From contig JAFTYM010000011.1 in assembly GCA_017461585.1 (NCBI GenBank), forward strand, positions 91,568 to 155,567: DNA of 64,000 nt, given 5' to 3'. Below are positions 16,820-24,628 of the stretch, in pieces (position 1 is the first letter of the stretch; the number at the start of each line of letters is the position of its first letter). Below the pieces are notes generated by a model. It was given only the letters and a program-made list of their open reading frames with translations. It was not told the DNA's origin and made no database searches. The position numbers were made by a program, and so were the translations under genes. The DNA comes from Oscillospiraceae bacterium (GTDB taxonomy: Bacteria > Bacillota > Clostridia > Oscillospirales > Oscillospiraceae).

Positions 16820-17125
16820 ATGGAAAATACATTTGAGAGAATTTACGATATAGTGCGCCGTATTCCTTTCGGCAAGGTTGCGACATACGGGCAAATCGCA
16901 CGCATTGCGGGAAATCCCCGTATGTCGAGAGTTGTGGGCTATGCCATGCATACAGCTCCCGATGATGTGCCCTGTCAGCGTGTTGTAAACCGATTTGGCG
17001 GCTTGTCCGATGCATTTGAGCCTTTAGGAAAAGATACTCACCGTATGCTTCTTGAGATAGAGGGCGTTGGGTTTAAAATGGACGGATGTGTTGACCTTGA
17101 AAGATATTTGTGGCAGGAGATATAG
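16820..17125 (+). CDS. MGMT-family DNA-binding domain protein (alkyltransferase-like, PCQR variant)
   Basis: 101 residues covering only the C-terminal domain of O6-alkylguanine-DNA alkyltransferase. IPFGKVATYGQIARIAG forms the helix-turn-helix and active-site region. Authentic alkyltransferases have PCHR. Alkyltransferase-like (Atl) proteins replace the cysteine (PWHR). Here the motif is PCQR (about 55-58), with the cysteine kept and the histidine replaced by Gln. It probably recognises alkylated DNA; transferase activity is uncertain. The start was placed at the ATG at 16820 because the earlier in-frame ATG lies in the terminator hairpin. DUF4186 gene follows after two bases. Confidence 0.82.
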   Translation: MENTFERIYDIVRRIPFGKVATYGQIARIAGNPRMSRVVGYAMHTAPDDVPCQRVVNRFGGLSDAFEPLGKDTHRMLLEIEGVGFKMDGCVDLERYLWQEI

Positions 17126-17127
17126 CT

Positions 17128-17484
17128 ATGCAGACAATTGATCAGGCTCTTGACAAGCTTCAAAAATCGGACTTTCGCGCAAAGTTTTATCTAAATGCAA
17201 AGGACAAGGAATATGTCCGTGAAAAAGGCATGGACACTATCCGCTCTCACGCAGAGGAATTTATAAAAAAGCGTCTTGCCCCTGCCGAGATACCCAACGA
17301 CGGAGCGCAGACACCTATGAAAGGACATCCTGTTTTCAAGGCACAGCACGCCTGTGCCTGCTGCTGCCGCGGTTGTTTGAATAAGTGGTATCGCATCCCC
17401 GCAGGACGTGAGCTGACGGAATCGCAGCAGAGGAAGATAGTAAATCTCCTTATAGCATGGATACAGCGGGAAATGGATAAATAA
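17128..17484 (+). CDS. DUF4186 family protein
   Basis: 118-residue protein recognisable as DUF4186 from KDKEYVREKG, SHAEEFIKKRLAPAEIPNDG, QTPMKGHPVFKAQHA and the cysteine cluster CACCCRGCLNKWYRIP. The function is unknown. The cluster could bind a metal. The ATG at 17128 has CAGGAGA upstream; an earlier in-frame start lies inside the MGMT-like gene. It is likely co-transcribed with the MGMT-like gene. Confidence 0.85.
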   Translation: MQTIDQALDKLQKSDFRAKFYLNAKDKEYVREKGMDTIRSHAEEFIKKRLAPAEIPNDGAQTPMKGHPVFKAQHACACCCRGCLNKWYRIPAGRELTESQQRKIVNLLIAWIQREMDK

Positions 17485-17557
17485 TGCATGTTTTTTGTTG
17501 AAATATGCAAAAAAAGAGTGTAAAATCAAAACATAAATTACACAGGAGGTAATATCC

Positions 17558-17926
17558 ATGGGCAAATTTGTTATCCGCAAAACAAATACCGGCGTGAAGT
17601 TCGACCTTAAGGCAACAAACGGCGAAGTTGTTGCTACAAGTGAAGTTTACGCATCCGAAGCATCCTGCAAGAAGGGTGTTGCAAGCGTAATCAAGAATGC
17701 TCCCGTTGCTGCTGTTGAAGATCAGACAGTTGAGGGCTTTGTTAAGGAAAAGCACCCCAAGTTTGAGGTTTACACAGACAAAGCCGGAGAGTTCCGTTTC
17801 CGTCTCAAGGCAACAAACGGTCAGGTCATCGCAGTCAGCGAAGGCTACAAGGCTATGAAGAGCTGCCTGAACGGTATTGAGTCCGTCAAGAAGAACGCGC
17901 AGGACTCCGTAATAGTTGAAGAATAA
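17558..17926 (+). CDS. YegP-like UPF0339/DUF1508 protein with two repeats
   Basis: 122 residues made of two related beta-alpha repeats of about 55-60 residues: GKFVIRKTNTGVKFDLKATNGEVVATSEVY and FEVYTDKAGEFRFRLKATNGQVIAVSEGY, each followed by a lysine-rich helix with a conserved Cys. This tandem pattern is typical of DUF1508. The molecular function is not established. AGGAGGT precedes the ATG. Codon use resembles that of highly expressed genes. A 72-residue protein follows 13 bases downstream. Confidence 0.9.
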   Translation: MGKFVIRKTNTGVKFDLKATNGEVVATSEVYASEASCKKGVASVIKNAPVAAVEDQTVEGFVKEKHPKFEVYTDKAGEFRFRLKATNGQVIAVSEGYKAMKSCLNGIESVKKNAQDSVIVEE

Positions 17927-17939
17927 GGAAGAGTGAACA

Positions 17940-18158
17940 ATGGATATTAAAGCTGAGATCAATAAGATCGTAGAAAGAATCAAGAACGACGATGAGCTTC
18001 TGGAGAAGTTCAAGAAGGATCCCATCAAGGCTGTTGAGAGCATTCTCGGCGTTGACCTGCCCGACGATATCATCGAAAAGGTAGTAGACGGCGTTAAGGC
18101 AAAGATCTCCCTTGACAAAGCAGGCGATCTGCTGGACGGTCTTAAAAAGCTGTTTTAA
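17940..18158 (+). CDS. Small helical protein of unknown function
   Basis: 72 residues, strongly charged and predicted helical (MDIKAEINKIVERIKND, then FKKDPIKAVESILGVDLPDDIIEKVVDGVKAKI). The DPIKAVESILGVDLPDD stretch slightly resembles Nif11-like leader segments but there is no biosynthetic cluster here. It appears to be in an operon with the YegP-like gene and is followed by a terminator. Confidence 0.8.
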   Translation: MDIKAEINKIVERIKNDDELLEKFKKDPIKAVESILGVDLPDDIIEKVVDGVKAKISLDKAGDLLDGLKKLF

Positions 18159-18166
18159 ATAAGCTT

Positions 18167-18196
18167 ACGGCACGGAATTTTCCGTGCCGTTTTTTG
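18167..18196 (+). terminator. Intrinsic terminator after the 72-residue gene
   Basis: Stem ACGGCACGGA / TCCGTGCCGT, loop attt, followed by TTTTTG. Confidence 0.92.
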
Positions 18197-18237
18197 TTCA
18201 CAGCAGTTTGTTCACAGTATCTTAAAAGGTTCTTAAC

Positions 18238-18267
18238 TGGACAATAGTAAATACTATATGGTATAAT
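18238..18267 (+). promoter_or_regulatory. Promoter of tmk with palindrome in the spacer
   Basis: -35 TGGACA (18238-18243), 18-bp spacer, -10 TATAAT (18262-18267). The spacer contains the inverted repeat ATAGTA-AA-TACTAT (18244-18257), placed where a repressor would block polymerase. Confidence 0.6.
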
Positions 18268-18308
18268 AATTTTTCGATGATAGTATAAAATGGAAGCGGT
18301 GTGTACAC

Positions 18309-18980
18309 ATGGGAAAACTTATAGTTTTTGAAGGTATAGACGGCAGCGGAAAGTCCACCCAGAGCGGACTTACAAGAAGCCGCCTTGAAGAAGAAGGCAT
18401 AGAGTTTCGCTCTGTTACCTTCCCGAGATATGATAATCCCTCAGCATCCCTCATAAAAATGTATTTAGGCGGAGAGTTCGGCACAAAGCCGGGCGATGTA
18501 AACGCCTATGCCGCCTCCTGCTTTTATGCGGTAGACCGTGTTGCGTCCTTTCTGCAGGATTGGCGCGACTATTATAACAACGGCGGTCTTGTTGTCATGG
18601 ACCGTTACACCACCAGCAACGCTATCCATCAGAGTGCGAAGATTCCTAAGAAAGAGCGCGAGGAGTATCTCCGTTGGCTGACTGATTTTGAATTCAGACT
18701 TCTGGGCCTGCCCGCACCTGATGCTGTTATGTATATGGACATTCCCTTTGATCTCGCCTTAAAGCGCATTTCCCAAAGAGAGGCTGCAACTGGTACAACA
18801 GGCGATATCCACGAAAAGGATACAGAATATCTTCGCATGTGTCACGAGTGCGGACTTCAGGCTGCCGATATTTACGGTTGGAACAAGATAGCGCTTGTGA
18901 AAGACGGAAATGAGCGTACAATAGAAGACATAAACGATGAAATTTTTGCGTTGGTTAAGGGTATAATCCAAAATGGATAA
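18309..18980 (+). CDS. tmk: Thymidylate kinase
   Basis: Phosphorylates dTMP to dTDP. The 223 residues have the P-loop FEGIDGSGKST (about 6-16), DRYTTSNAIHQ (near 97) and a LID region around REAATGTTGDIHEKD (near 158). The arginine-rich portion of the LID is reduced, as in some Clostridial enzymes. The ATG at 18309 is adopted although the upstream ribosome site (GGAAGCGG) is rather distant. It overlaps the folate cyclo-ligase gene by eight bases. Confidence 0.93.
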   Translation: MGKLIVFEGIDGSGKSTQSGLTRSRLEEEGIEFRSVTFPRYDNPSASLIKMYLGGEFGTKPGDVNAYAASCFYAVDRVASFLQDWRDYYNNGGLVVMDRYTTSNAIHQSAKIPKKEREEYLRWLTDFEFRLLGLPAPDAVMYMDIPFDLALKRISQREAATGTTGDIHEKDTEYLRMCHECGLQAADIYGWNKIALVKDGNERTIEDINDEIFALVKGIIQNG

Positions 18981-19521
18981 AAAGGCTTTCAGAAAAGAAG
19001 TTTTTGAAAAAATCGCAGCCCTGCCCGAAGAATATATAGTTTCTTCAAACAGCGGTATTTATGAGAATTTTATCGCTCTTTCCGAATTTGCTTCTGCAAA
19101 AAACATCTTCGCTTACATCAGCGAAAAGCGGGAACCCGACACAGTAAGAATTATCGAAAAAGCCCTTGAGCTTGGGAAAACCGTTGCCCTGCCCGTAAGT
19201 TTTGACGGAGGCATTATGGTTCCGAAGGTGATAAAAAGTCTTGACGAACTTGAGGTCGGCAAGTTTGGGATCCCAGCCCCAAAAGAGGATGCACCTGTTT
19301 TAAAAGAAGAGGATATTGACCTTATAATAGTTCCTGCCGTGACATTTGACAGAAACGGTTATCGATTAGGCCGGGGCGGCGGATATTATGACCGCTTTTT
19401 GGAGAGGTCTGCCGCCTGCTCTGTCGGCTTGGGAAGAGAGAAGCTTCTCTGTGAGGTTCCCCTTGAAAAGCATGATATGCCTGTAAAATATCTGGTCACC
19501 GAGAGTAAAGTATATAAATAA
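18973..19521 (+). CDS. 5-formyltetrahydrofolate cyclo-ligase
   Basis: ATP-dependent conversion of 5-formyl-THF to 5,10-methenyl-THF. It is 182 residues. The family signatures are YISEKREPDT (near 46), ELEVGKFGIPAP (near 92) and the C-terminal VPAVTFDRNGYRLGRGGGYYDRFL (about 117-140), which includes the nucleotide-binding loop. It overlaps tmk by eight bases, so the two are translationally coupled, both serving one-carbon and thymidylate metabolism. Confidence 0.95.
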   Translation: MDKKAFRKEVFEKIAALPEEYIVSSNSGIYENFIALSEFASAKNIFAYISEKREPDTVRIIEKALELGKTVALPVSFDGGIMVPKVIKSLDELEVGKFGIPAPKEDAPVLKEEDIDLIIVPAVTFDRNGYRLGRGGGYYDRFLERSAACSVGLGREKLLCEVPLEKHDMPVKYLVTESKVYK

Positions 19522-19548
19522 AAAAGGGCGGAGTATAAAACTCCACCC
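19515..19548 (-). terminator. Minus-strand terminator of the micropeptide gene
   Basis: On the minus strand GGGTGGAG / CTCCGCCC (one T-G pair) with a seven-base loop is followed by TTTTTTATTTAT. On the plus strand it lies right after the cyclo-ligase stop but has no T tract there. Confidence 0.8.
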
Positions 19549-19563
19549 CTCATGATTATCTAT

Positions 19564-19701
19564 TTAGCAGCCGCAGCCACAGCCGTTGTTCTCACAGCCG
19601 CAGCCACCGTTGTTGCCCCATGTGCCGAAGCCGTTGCCGCAGCAGCCAAAGAGGACGATGAGAATGAGGATGATCCAGATACAAGAGTTATTACCGCACA
19701 T
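19564..19701 (-). CDS. Cysteine/glycine-rich membrane micropeptide
   Basis: 45 residues: short N-terminus MCGNNSC, one hydrophobic helix (about 8-18, IWIILILIVLF), then a Cys/Gly/Asn-rich tail ending GCGCGC. It has nine cysteines in 45 residues. This resembles the small chorion-class high-cysteine (HCB-like) proteins annotated in many Clostridia, whose function is unknown. The ATG at 19701 has GGAG six bases upstream, better than the ATG at 19713. It has its own terminator at 19515-19548, which supports a real gene. Confidence 0.75.
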   Translation of the reverse strand: MCGNNSCIWIILILIVLFGCCGNGFGTWGNNGGCGCENNGCGCGC

Positions 19702-19713
19702 AATTTGCTCCAT

Positions 19714-19933
19714 TCCGCCGTTCGCGCATACGGCATTTTAAATATTTGATTTAATTTCCCTCTTCACCGCGGCGCGTTTTCGGTGAAGCTATGTTGGGCT
19801 CTCTGCCCGGACGGGGTTGGGTTTTCCGCCGTCTGAAATATACTATGCCAACACACCCGAAACTGCTACCGGGTTTAAAATATAAATTGTTCAGTACCGC
19901 GGGGAAATGTACCCGCCACATAGGAGAATGAAT
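19714..19933. other. Intergenic region with hairpin and mltG promoter
   Basis: A perfect hairpin CTTCACCG (19762-19769) / CGGTGAAG (19781-19788) is followed by further complementary segments: CGGACGG / CCGTCTG around 19809-19834, TGTTGG / CCAACA, and ACCCG / CGGGT near 19856-19873. It may be structured in RNA form, but the mltG promoter at 19817-19844 lies inside, so it may instead be a DNA control region. Confidence 0.4.
19817..19844 (+). promoter_or_regulatory. Promoter of mltG
   Basis: -35 TTGGGT (19817-19822), 16-bp spacer, -10 TATACT (19839-19844), about 90 bp before the mltG start. Confidence 0.55.
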
Positions 19934-21280
19934 ATGTCTGATAACAAGAAATCATGGGACAGCTACTTTAAAGGCGGCTCCGATGCACCTGACTATCAGC
20001 CTGCGGACGATGCCACAAAAGCTATCCCCAACAATTCCGGTATGTCATCTGCGTATGACACATCGGATACAGGACCTGAAAACTTTAAAATAAACTTTGA
20101 CTTTGACGGAGAATATCGTGATGTACCCACGGCAAAGCCGCTGGTTCGCCGCCGTGAAAAGCGCTCCGGTTGTGTCGGCGGTGTTCTGTACGGCATTTTT
20201 ATCATCTGTGTCAGCCTTATAGCTGCGGTTTTGATGTGGATGGCTGCGGTAGATGTTCTCGCTCTCGGCAAGGAAGATGATGAAGTAATCCTTACCGTTC
20301 CCGAAGAGGTGTTCTATATCGGCACCGTAGAGGTTGAGGACGATGAGGGCAATGTCATCGGTGAAGAAGAGGCTAAGCTTGCAGACCTGGATATGGTTGC
20401 AGATCTGATGTACGACTCCGGTCTTATAAAGTACAAAGGTCTTTTCAAAATCTTCTGCAAATTCTGTGATGCAGAGACCAAAATCGGCCCCGGCACATAT
20501 ACACTTAATACAAAGTACGACTACCGTGCTCTTGTACAGGGTACCACACCGGGCAGCGCAAAGCTGGTTGAGGTGCTTATCACCATCCCTGAAGGCTACA
20601 CCTTGAAGCAGATATTCAGCTACCTTGAAGAAGAGGGGATCTGCACAGCACAGGAACTTTGGGATACTGCTGCAAACTATGACTTTGACAGCGATTTTGA
20701 GTTCCTTTCCGGCATCCCTGCAAAGGGTGACAAATACCGTCTTGAAGGCTATCTCTTCCCTGACACATACTATTTCTATGTAGGAGACGACCCTGTTCGC
20801 GTTATCAATAAGTTTTTGAACAACTTTGAGGTGAAGTTCGGCGATATCTATATCGATCGCGCAGCGGAGATAGGATATACCATCCACGATATCGTTATCA
20901 TCGCTTCTATGATCGAAAGAGAGTCATCCTCCTTCGAGGGCGAGAGAGATATGATCGCGTCTGTTATCTACAACCGTATCAACAGCAACAATTTCCCCTA
21001 TCTCCAGATCGACGCGACAATCCTTTACGGTATGTCAAGAAACGATGATGAGGATCTGGATCTCAGCACAAGCTATGATTCACCCTACAACAGCTATACA
21101 AACGAAGGTCTGCCTCCCGGTCCTATTTCCAACCCCGGTGAAGCAGCGATACGAGGCGCTCTGTATCCCGAGGACAGCAACTATTATTTCTACGCCCTCC
21201 ACAAAGACGGATATCATGAGTTCTTCAAGAATTACGATTCATTCCTGAAATTTATTAACAGTGATAATTATGGTGGATAA
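19934..21280 (+). CDS. mltG: Endolytic murein transglycosylase MltG (YceG/YrrL-like)
   Basis: Membrane-anchored lytic transglycosylase that cleaves nascent glycan strands. It is about 448 residues. A long cytoplasmic, acidic N-terminus precedes a membrane helix (about 82-107) and a LysM-like region. The YceG domain follows with ITIPEGYTLKQIFSYLEEEGI, LEGYLFPDTYYF, ASMIERESS (catalytic Glu near 322) and the C-terminal YNSYTNEGLPPGPISNPGEAAIRGAL. The start was placed at the ATG at 19934, seven bases after AGGAG. It is followed directly by a U32 gene, as in the Bacillus yrrL-yrrN-yrrO neighbourhood. Confidence 0.95.
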   Translation: MSDNKKSWDSYFKGGSDAPDYQPADDATKAIPNNSGMSSAYDTSDTGPENFKINFDFDGEYRDVPTAKPLVRRREKRSGCVGGVLYGIFIICVSLIAAVLMWMAAVDVLALGKEDDEVILTVPEEVFYIGTVEVEDDEGNVIGEEEAKLADLDMVADLMYDSGLIKYKGLFKIFCKFCDAETKIGPGTYTLNTKYDYRALVQGTTPGSAKLVEVLITIPEGYTLKQIFSYLEEEGICTAQELWDTAANYDFDSDFEFLSGIPAKGDKYRLEGYLFPDTYYFYVGDDPVRVINKFLNNFEVKFGDIYIDRAAEIGYTIHDIVIIASMIERESSSFEGERDMIASVIYNRINSNNFPYLQIDATILYGMSRNDDEDLDLSTSYDSPYNSYTNEGLPPGPISNPGEAAIRGALYPEDSNYYFYALHKDGYHEFFKNYDSFLKFINSDNYGG

Positions 21281-22484
21281 AAAGATAGAACTGCTCTCCC
21301 CTGCAGGAGATATGGAAAAGTTAATAATGGCTGTAACATACGGCGCTGACGCAGTATATCTTGCGGGAAATATGTTCGGAATGCGTGCGGCTGCGGGCAA
21401 CTTTGACGAAGAAGGTCTTCGTCAGGCTGTGAAGTTCTGCCACGATAAAGGCGTTGCCGTTCATGTGACCTGCAACACCGTGCCCAGAAACAACGAGGTG
21501 GCAATGCTGCCCTCTTATCTGGAATTTTTGCAGGATGCAGGTGTAGATGCCCTTATAATTGCCGATGTGGGCGTTATGGCGCTGGCAAAGAAATATGCGC
21601 CGAAAGCAGAACTGCACGTCAGCACGCAGATGGGTGTTGCCAACTATGAGACAGCGAGGGCGCTTTATGATATGGGCGCAAAGCGCGTTGTTCTGGCAAG
21701 AGAGCTGTCTTTGGATGATATTGCAACGCTTAGAGCAAAGACTCCTGCAGATCTTGAGATAGAAACATTTATCCACGGTGCTATGTGTGTTTCCTTCTCG
21801 GGAAGATGTCTGCTGTCCAACTATCTTATTGACAGAGATGCAAACCGCGGACAGTGTGCCCAGCCCTGCCGCTGGAAATTCCACCTTGTGGAGGAGCGTC
21901 GTCCCGGGGAGTATTTCCAGATCTCCGAGGATAACGGAACGTACATTTTAAACTCCCGCGATATGCGAATGATAGAGCATGTGCCTGAGCTTATTGCTGC
22001 AGGTGTTGACAGTCTCAAAATTGAAGGCAGAGCAAAGTCCTCTTACTATGCTGCTGCTGTCACAAACGCATACCGACATGCGGTGGATGCAGCTCTCAAA
22101 GGTGAACCCCTTGATGAGATCTGGGTTCGTGAGACAGAGCATGTCAGCCATCGAGAGTATTCCACAGGCTTTTACTATGACCACTCAGGTCCCGGTCAGT
22201 TTTACGGCTCTGCAATGTATTTTACAGATTGCGATGTTGCTGCTTATGTTGAAGATTGCGGTGATGATCTGGTAGGTAAGCTTACTCAGAGAAACAAGTT
22301 CTCTGTTGGAGATACACTGAGCCTTATTACACCCGACGGCGGAGTTCCTGTGACCTTTACCGCACAGGGAATAAAAAATGCTGAGGGTGAGGCTGTGGAA
22401 ACTCTTCCTCATCCTATGATGGAGTTTACAATGCCGCTTCCCGTAAAAGCGCCCAAATATTCGATCGTGAGAAAAATGAAATAA
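21270..22484 (+). CDS. U32-family protein, YrrO/TrhP-like (tRNA U34 hydroxylation)
   Basis: About 404 residues of the short U32 type. The signature IHGAMCVSFSGRCLLSNYL followed by RGQCAQPCRWKF is near 170-205. The C-terminus keeps the KIEGRAKSSYYAAAVTNAYR and small beta-barrel parts. Proteins of this subgroup (TrhP, Bacillus YrrN/YrrO) take part in forming 5-hydroxyuridine at tRNA position 34, and the mltG neighbour strengthens this reading. The start overlaps the mltG end; ATG 21270 is preferred, but GTG 21261 or 21273 are possible and no good ribosome site is visible. Confidence 0.87.
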   Translation: MVDKKIELLSPAGDMEKLIMAVTYGADAVYLAGNMFGMRAAAGNFDEEGLRQAVKFCHDKGVAVHVTCNTVPRNNEVAMLPSYLEFLQDAGVDALIIADVGVMALAKKYAPKAELHVSTQMGVANYETARALYDMGAKRVVLARELSLDDIATLRAKTPADLEIETFIHGAMCVSFSGRCLLSNYLIDRDANRGQCAQPCRWKFHLVEERRPGEYFQISEDNGTYILNSRDMRMIEHVPELIAAGVDSLKIEGRAKSSYYAAAVTNAYRHAVDAALKGEPLDEIWVRETEHVSHREYSTGFYYDHSGPGQFYGSAMYFTDCDVAAYVEDCGDDLVGKLTQRNKFSVGDTLSLITPDGGVPVTFTAQGIKNAEGEAVETLPHPMMEFTMPLPVKAPKYSIVRKMK

Positions 22485-22490
22485 ACCGAA

Positions 22491-22539
22491 ACAGGCATTT
22501 TCCTCCAATAAAGAGGGAAATGCCTGTCTGTGCTTTTTT
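22491..22539 (+). terminator. Intrinsic terminator after the U32 gene
   Basis: Long stem ACAGGCATTTTCCTC / GAGGGAAATGCCTGT with a seven-base loop, followed by CTTTTTTC. It separates the mltG operon from the polysaccharide locus. Confidence 0.92.
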
Positions 22540-22599
22540 CTATCAAACATGGGCAGCTGCAAATGGTGGAAATTGACTATTGGCGATAGACAGTTTCGA

Positions 22600-22628
22600 T
22601 TGACTATGATTATTATGTGTAGTAAAAT
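22600..22628 (+). promoter_or_regulatory. Promoter of the polysaccharide locus
   Basis: -35 TTGACT (22600-22605), 17-bp spacer, -10 TAAAAT (22623-22628). The sequence ATTGACTAT that contains the -35 is repeated 27 bp upstream (22572-22580). The leader to the first gene is about 70 nt. Confidence 0.6.
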
Positions 22629-22707
22629 AAATTAAATATGCAGTTTACAACACTGAAGAAACAGGATGATTTTCTGCGGAAAATTTGGCGATACAGGTGA
22701 ACGACAG

Positions 22708-24594
22708 ATGAAAAAACCAAATATAAATAAATCTGTAAAATTGGATATGCAGCGCAGGATCGCAATTTTGGTAACCATGGATATTCTGTGCATACTATGC
22801 GCGTTTTTCTTGGGACTGTGGCTCAGATTCGATTTCCGCTTCGGTGCTATCCCGCATGAGTATTTAAGTGCATATTTCCCCTTTACATGTGTGTGGTGTG
22901 CTGTTTCTGTTGCGGTATATGCGGTGTGCAGGCTGTATCACAGTATGTGGCGTTTTGCCAGCGTTGACGAGCTGCTGCATATTATCGGCGCTTATGTTGT
23001 TCTTGCGGCCGTCGGCGGAGTATATCTGCTTGTGACAAGGAATAGATATATGCCGTATTCGTTTTATGTGCTTGGCTTTGCCTTCAGTTTTATTGCCGTT
23101 GTGTGTGTGAGATTTTCATACAGACTTATGCGCGGCTTAAAGACGCAGCTGAATCATATGGTCCGAAAAGGTGATGTTAAGAACATCATGATCATCGGTG
23201 CGGGCGAAGCAGGAAGAATCCTGGTAAATGAATTTGAGAATAATAAATTTGCGTCAAGCCGCGTAGTTTGTGTTATAGACGATAACCCGATGAAGAAGAA
23301 TAAGAGACTTTGCGGAGTTCCTATAGTCGGAAACAGATATGATATTCACGATGCGGTAGTAAAATACGGTGTCAACAGCATTGTTTTTGCGATCCCTGCA
23401 AGTAAAGCTTCCGATAAAAAGGCAATTTTGGATATTTGTGCGACAACGGGCTGTGAGGTACAGGTGCTGCCCAGCATCTATCAGATAGCCAACGGCGAAG
23501 TGAGCGTAAGCAAGCTGAGAGATGTGGACGTTCAGGACCTGCTGGGAAGAGAGCCTATAAAAGTCAATCTGGATGAAATTATGGAGTATATCTCCGGCAA
23601 GGTCGTTATGGTCACAGGCGGAGGCGGATCTATCGGAAGTGAGCTTTGCCGGCAGATCGCCCGTGCAAATCCCAAGCAGCTTATCATTTTTGATATTTAC
23701 GAGAATAACGCGTATGACATTCAGATGGAGCTTAAGCGCACATGCCCTGAGCTTAATCTTGAAGTGCTTATCGGTTCTGTTCGCAATACAGCAAGACTGG
23801 ATTATGTGCTTGGACATTACAGACCCGAGCTTGTATTCCATGCTGCGGCGCATAAACATGTTCCGCTTATGGAGGACAGCCCCAATGAGGCAATAAAGAA
23901 CAATGTTTTCGGTACATATAAACTGGCGCAGGCTGCTGCGAAATATGGGGTCAAGCGGTTTGTGCTTATCTCTACAGACAAGGCTGTAAATCCCACGAAC
24001 ATCATGGGAGCATCCAAACGCCTGTGCGAGATGGTTGTGCAGATGATGGACCGCAAGTCACCTGAAACTGAATTTGTAGCAGTACGTTTCGGAAATGTAC
24101 TGGGATCAAACGGATCGGTAATTCCGCTCTTTAAAAAGCAGATTGCAGAGGGCGGTCCCGTTACCGTTACACATCCTGATATTATCAGATATTTTATGAC
24201 AATACCCGAAGCAGTAAGTTTGGTGCTCCAGGCAGGATATTATGCTAAGGGCGGAGAGATTTTTGTGCTCGATATGGGAGATCCGGTGAAAATCGACGAT
24301 ATGGCGAGAAATCTCATTCGTTTCAGCGGATTTGAACCTGATGTTGACATTGAAATCGTCTATACGGGTCTTCGTCCCGGCGAGAAGCTGTTTGAAGAGC
24401 TTCTGATGGATGAAGAGGGACTTCGTGAGACAAGCAATAAGCTTATCCATGTCGGAAGACCTATCGAGATGGATGATGAGCTGTTTTTGAAGCAGCTTGA
24501 CAGATTGGATGCTGCATACAGGGTCGAAGACCCGAATATGAAGCAGTTGGTTGCAGAAATTGTGCCGACATATAAGCCCGATACAAATCTATAA
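22708..24594 (+). CDS. CapD/PglF/WbpM-like UDP-sugar 4,6-dehydratase, membrane-bound
   Basis: Converts UDP-GlcNAc (or similar) to the 4-keto-6-deoxy sugar, the first step to bacillosamine-type residues. The 628 residues have four membrane helices in the first 140. A CoA-binding-like Rossmann segment follows (MIIGAGEAGR, about 161-170). The catalytic SDR domain has TGGGGSIGSE (303-312), STDKAVNP (422-429) and MGASK (433-437). The MxxxK instead of YxxxK is characteristic of these inverting dehydratases. The start was set at the ATG at 22708, where family alignment begins; its ribosome site is weak. First gene of the polysaccharide locus. Confidence 0.93.
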   Translation: MKKPNINKSVKLDMQRRIAILVTMDILCILCAFFLGLWLRFDFRFGAIPHEYLSAYFPFTCVWCAVSVAVYAVCRLYHSMWRFASVDELLHIIGAYVVLAAVGGVYLLVTRNRYMPYSFYVLGFAFSFIAVVCVRFSYRLMRGLKTQLNHMVRKGDVKNIMIIGAGEAGRILVNEFENNKFASSRVVCVIDDNPMKKNKRLCGVPIVGNRYDIHDAVVKYGVNSIVFAIPASKASDKKAILDICATTGCEVQVLPSIYQIANGEVSVSKLRDVDVQDLLGREPIKVNLDEIMEYISGKVVMVTGGGGSIGSELCRQIARANPKQLIIFDIYENNAYDIQMELKRTCPELNLEVLIGSVRNTARLDYVLGHYRPELVFHAAAHKHVPLMEDSPNEAIKNNVFGTYKLAQAAAKYGVKRFVLISTDKAVNPTNIMGASKRLCEMVVQMMDRKSPETEFVAVRFGNVLGSNGSVIPLFKKQIAEGGPVTVTHPDIIRYFMTIPEAVSLVLQAGYYAKGGEIFVLDMGDPVKIDDMARNLIRFSGFEPDVDIEIVYTGLRPGEKLFEELLMDEEGLRETSNKLIHVGRPIEMDDELFLKQLDRLDAAYRVEDPNMKQLVAEIVPTYKPDTNL

Positions 24595-24628
24595 AAGAAT
24601 AGGGATAAAATATTTAGAAGGTGTAATT

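Noticed and set aside
19552-19749. Ala-rich plus-strand frame
   Set aside because: It is the complement of the cysteine-rich micropeptide gene, which has a better ribosome site and its own terminator.
18973-19900. 6S RNA gene next to the folate cyclo-ligase, by analogy to E. coli ssrS-ygfA
   Set aside because: The region after the cyclo-ligase holds a minus-strand micropeptide and the mltG promoter. I could not draw the 6S rod with its central bubble.
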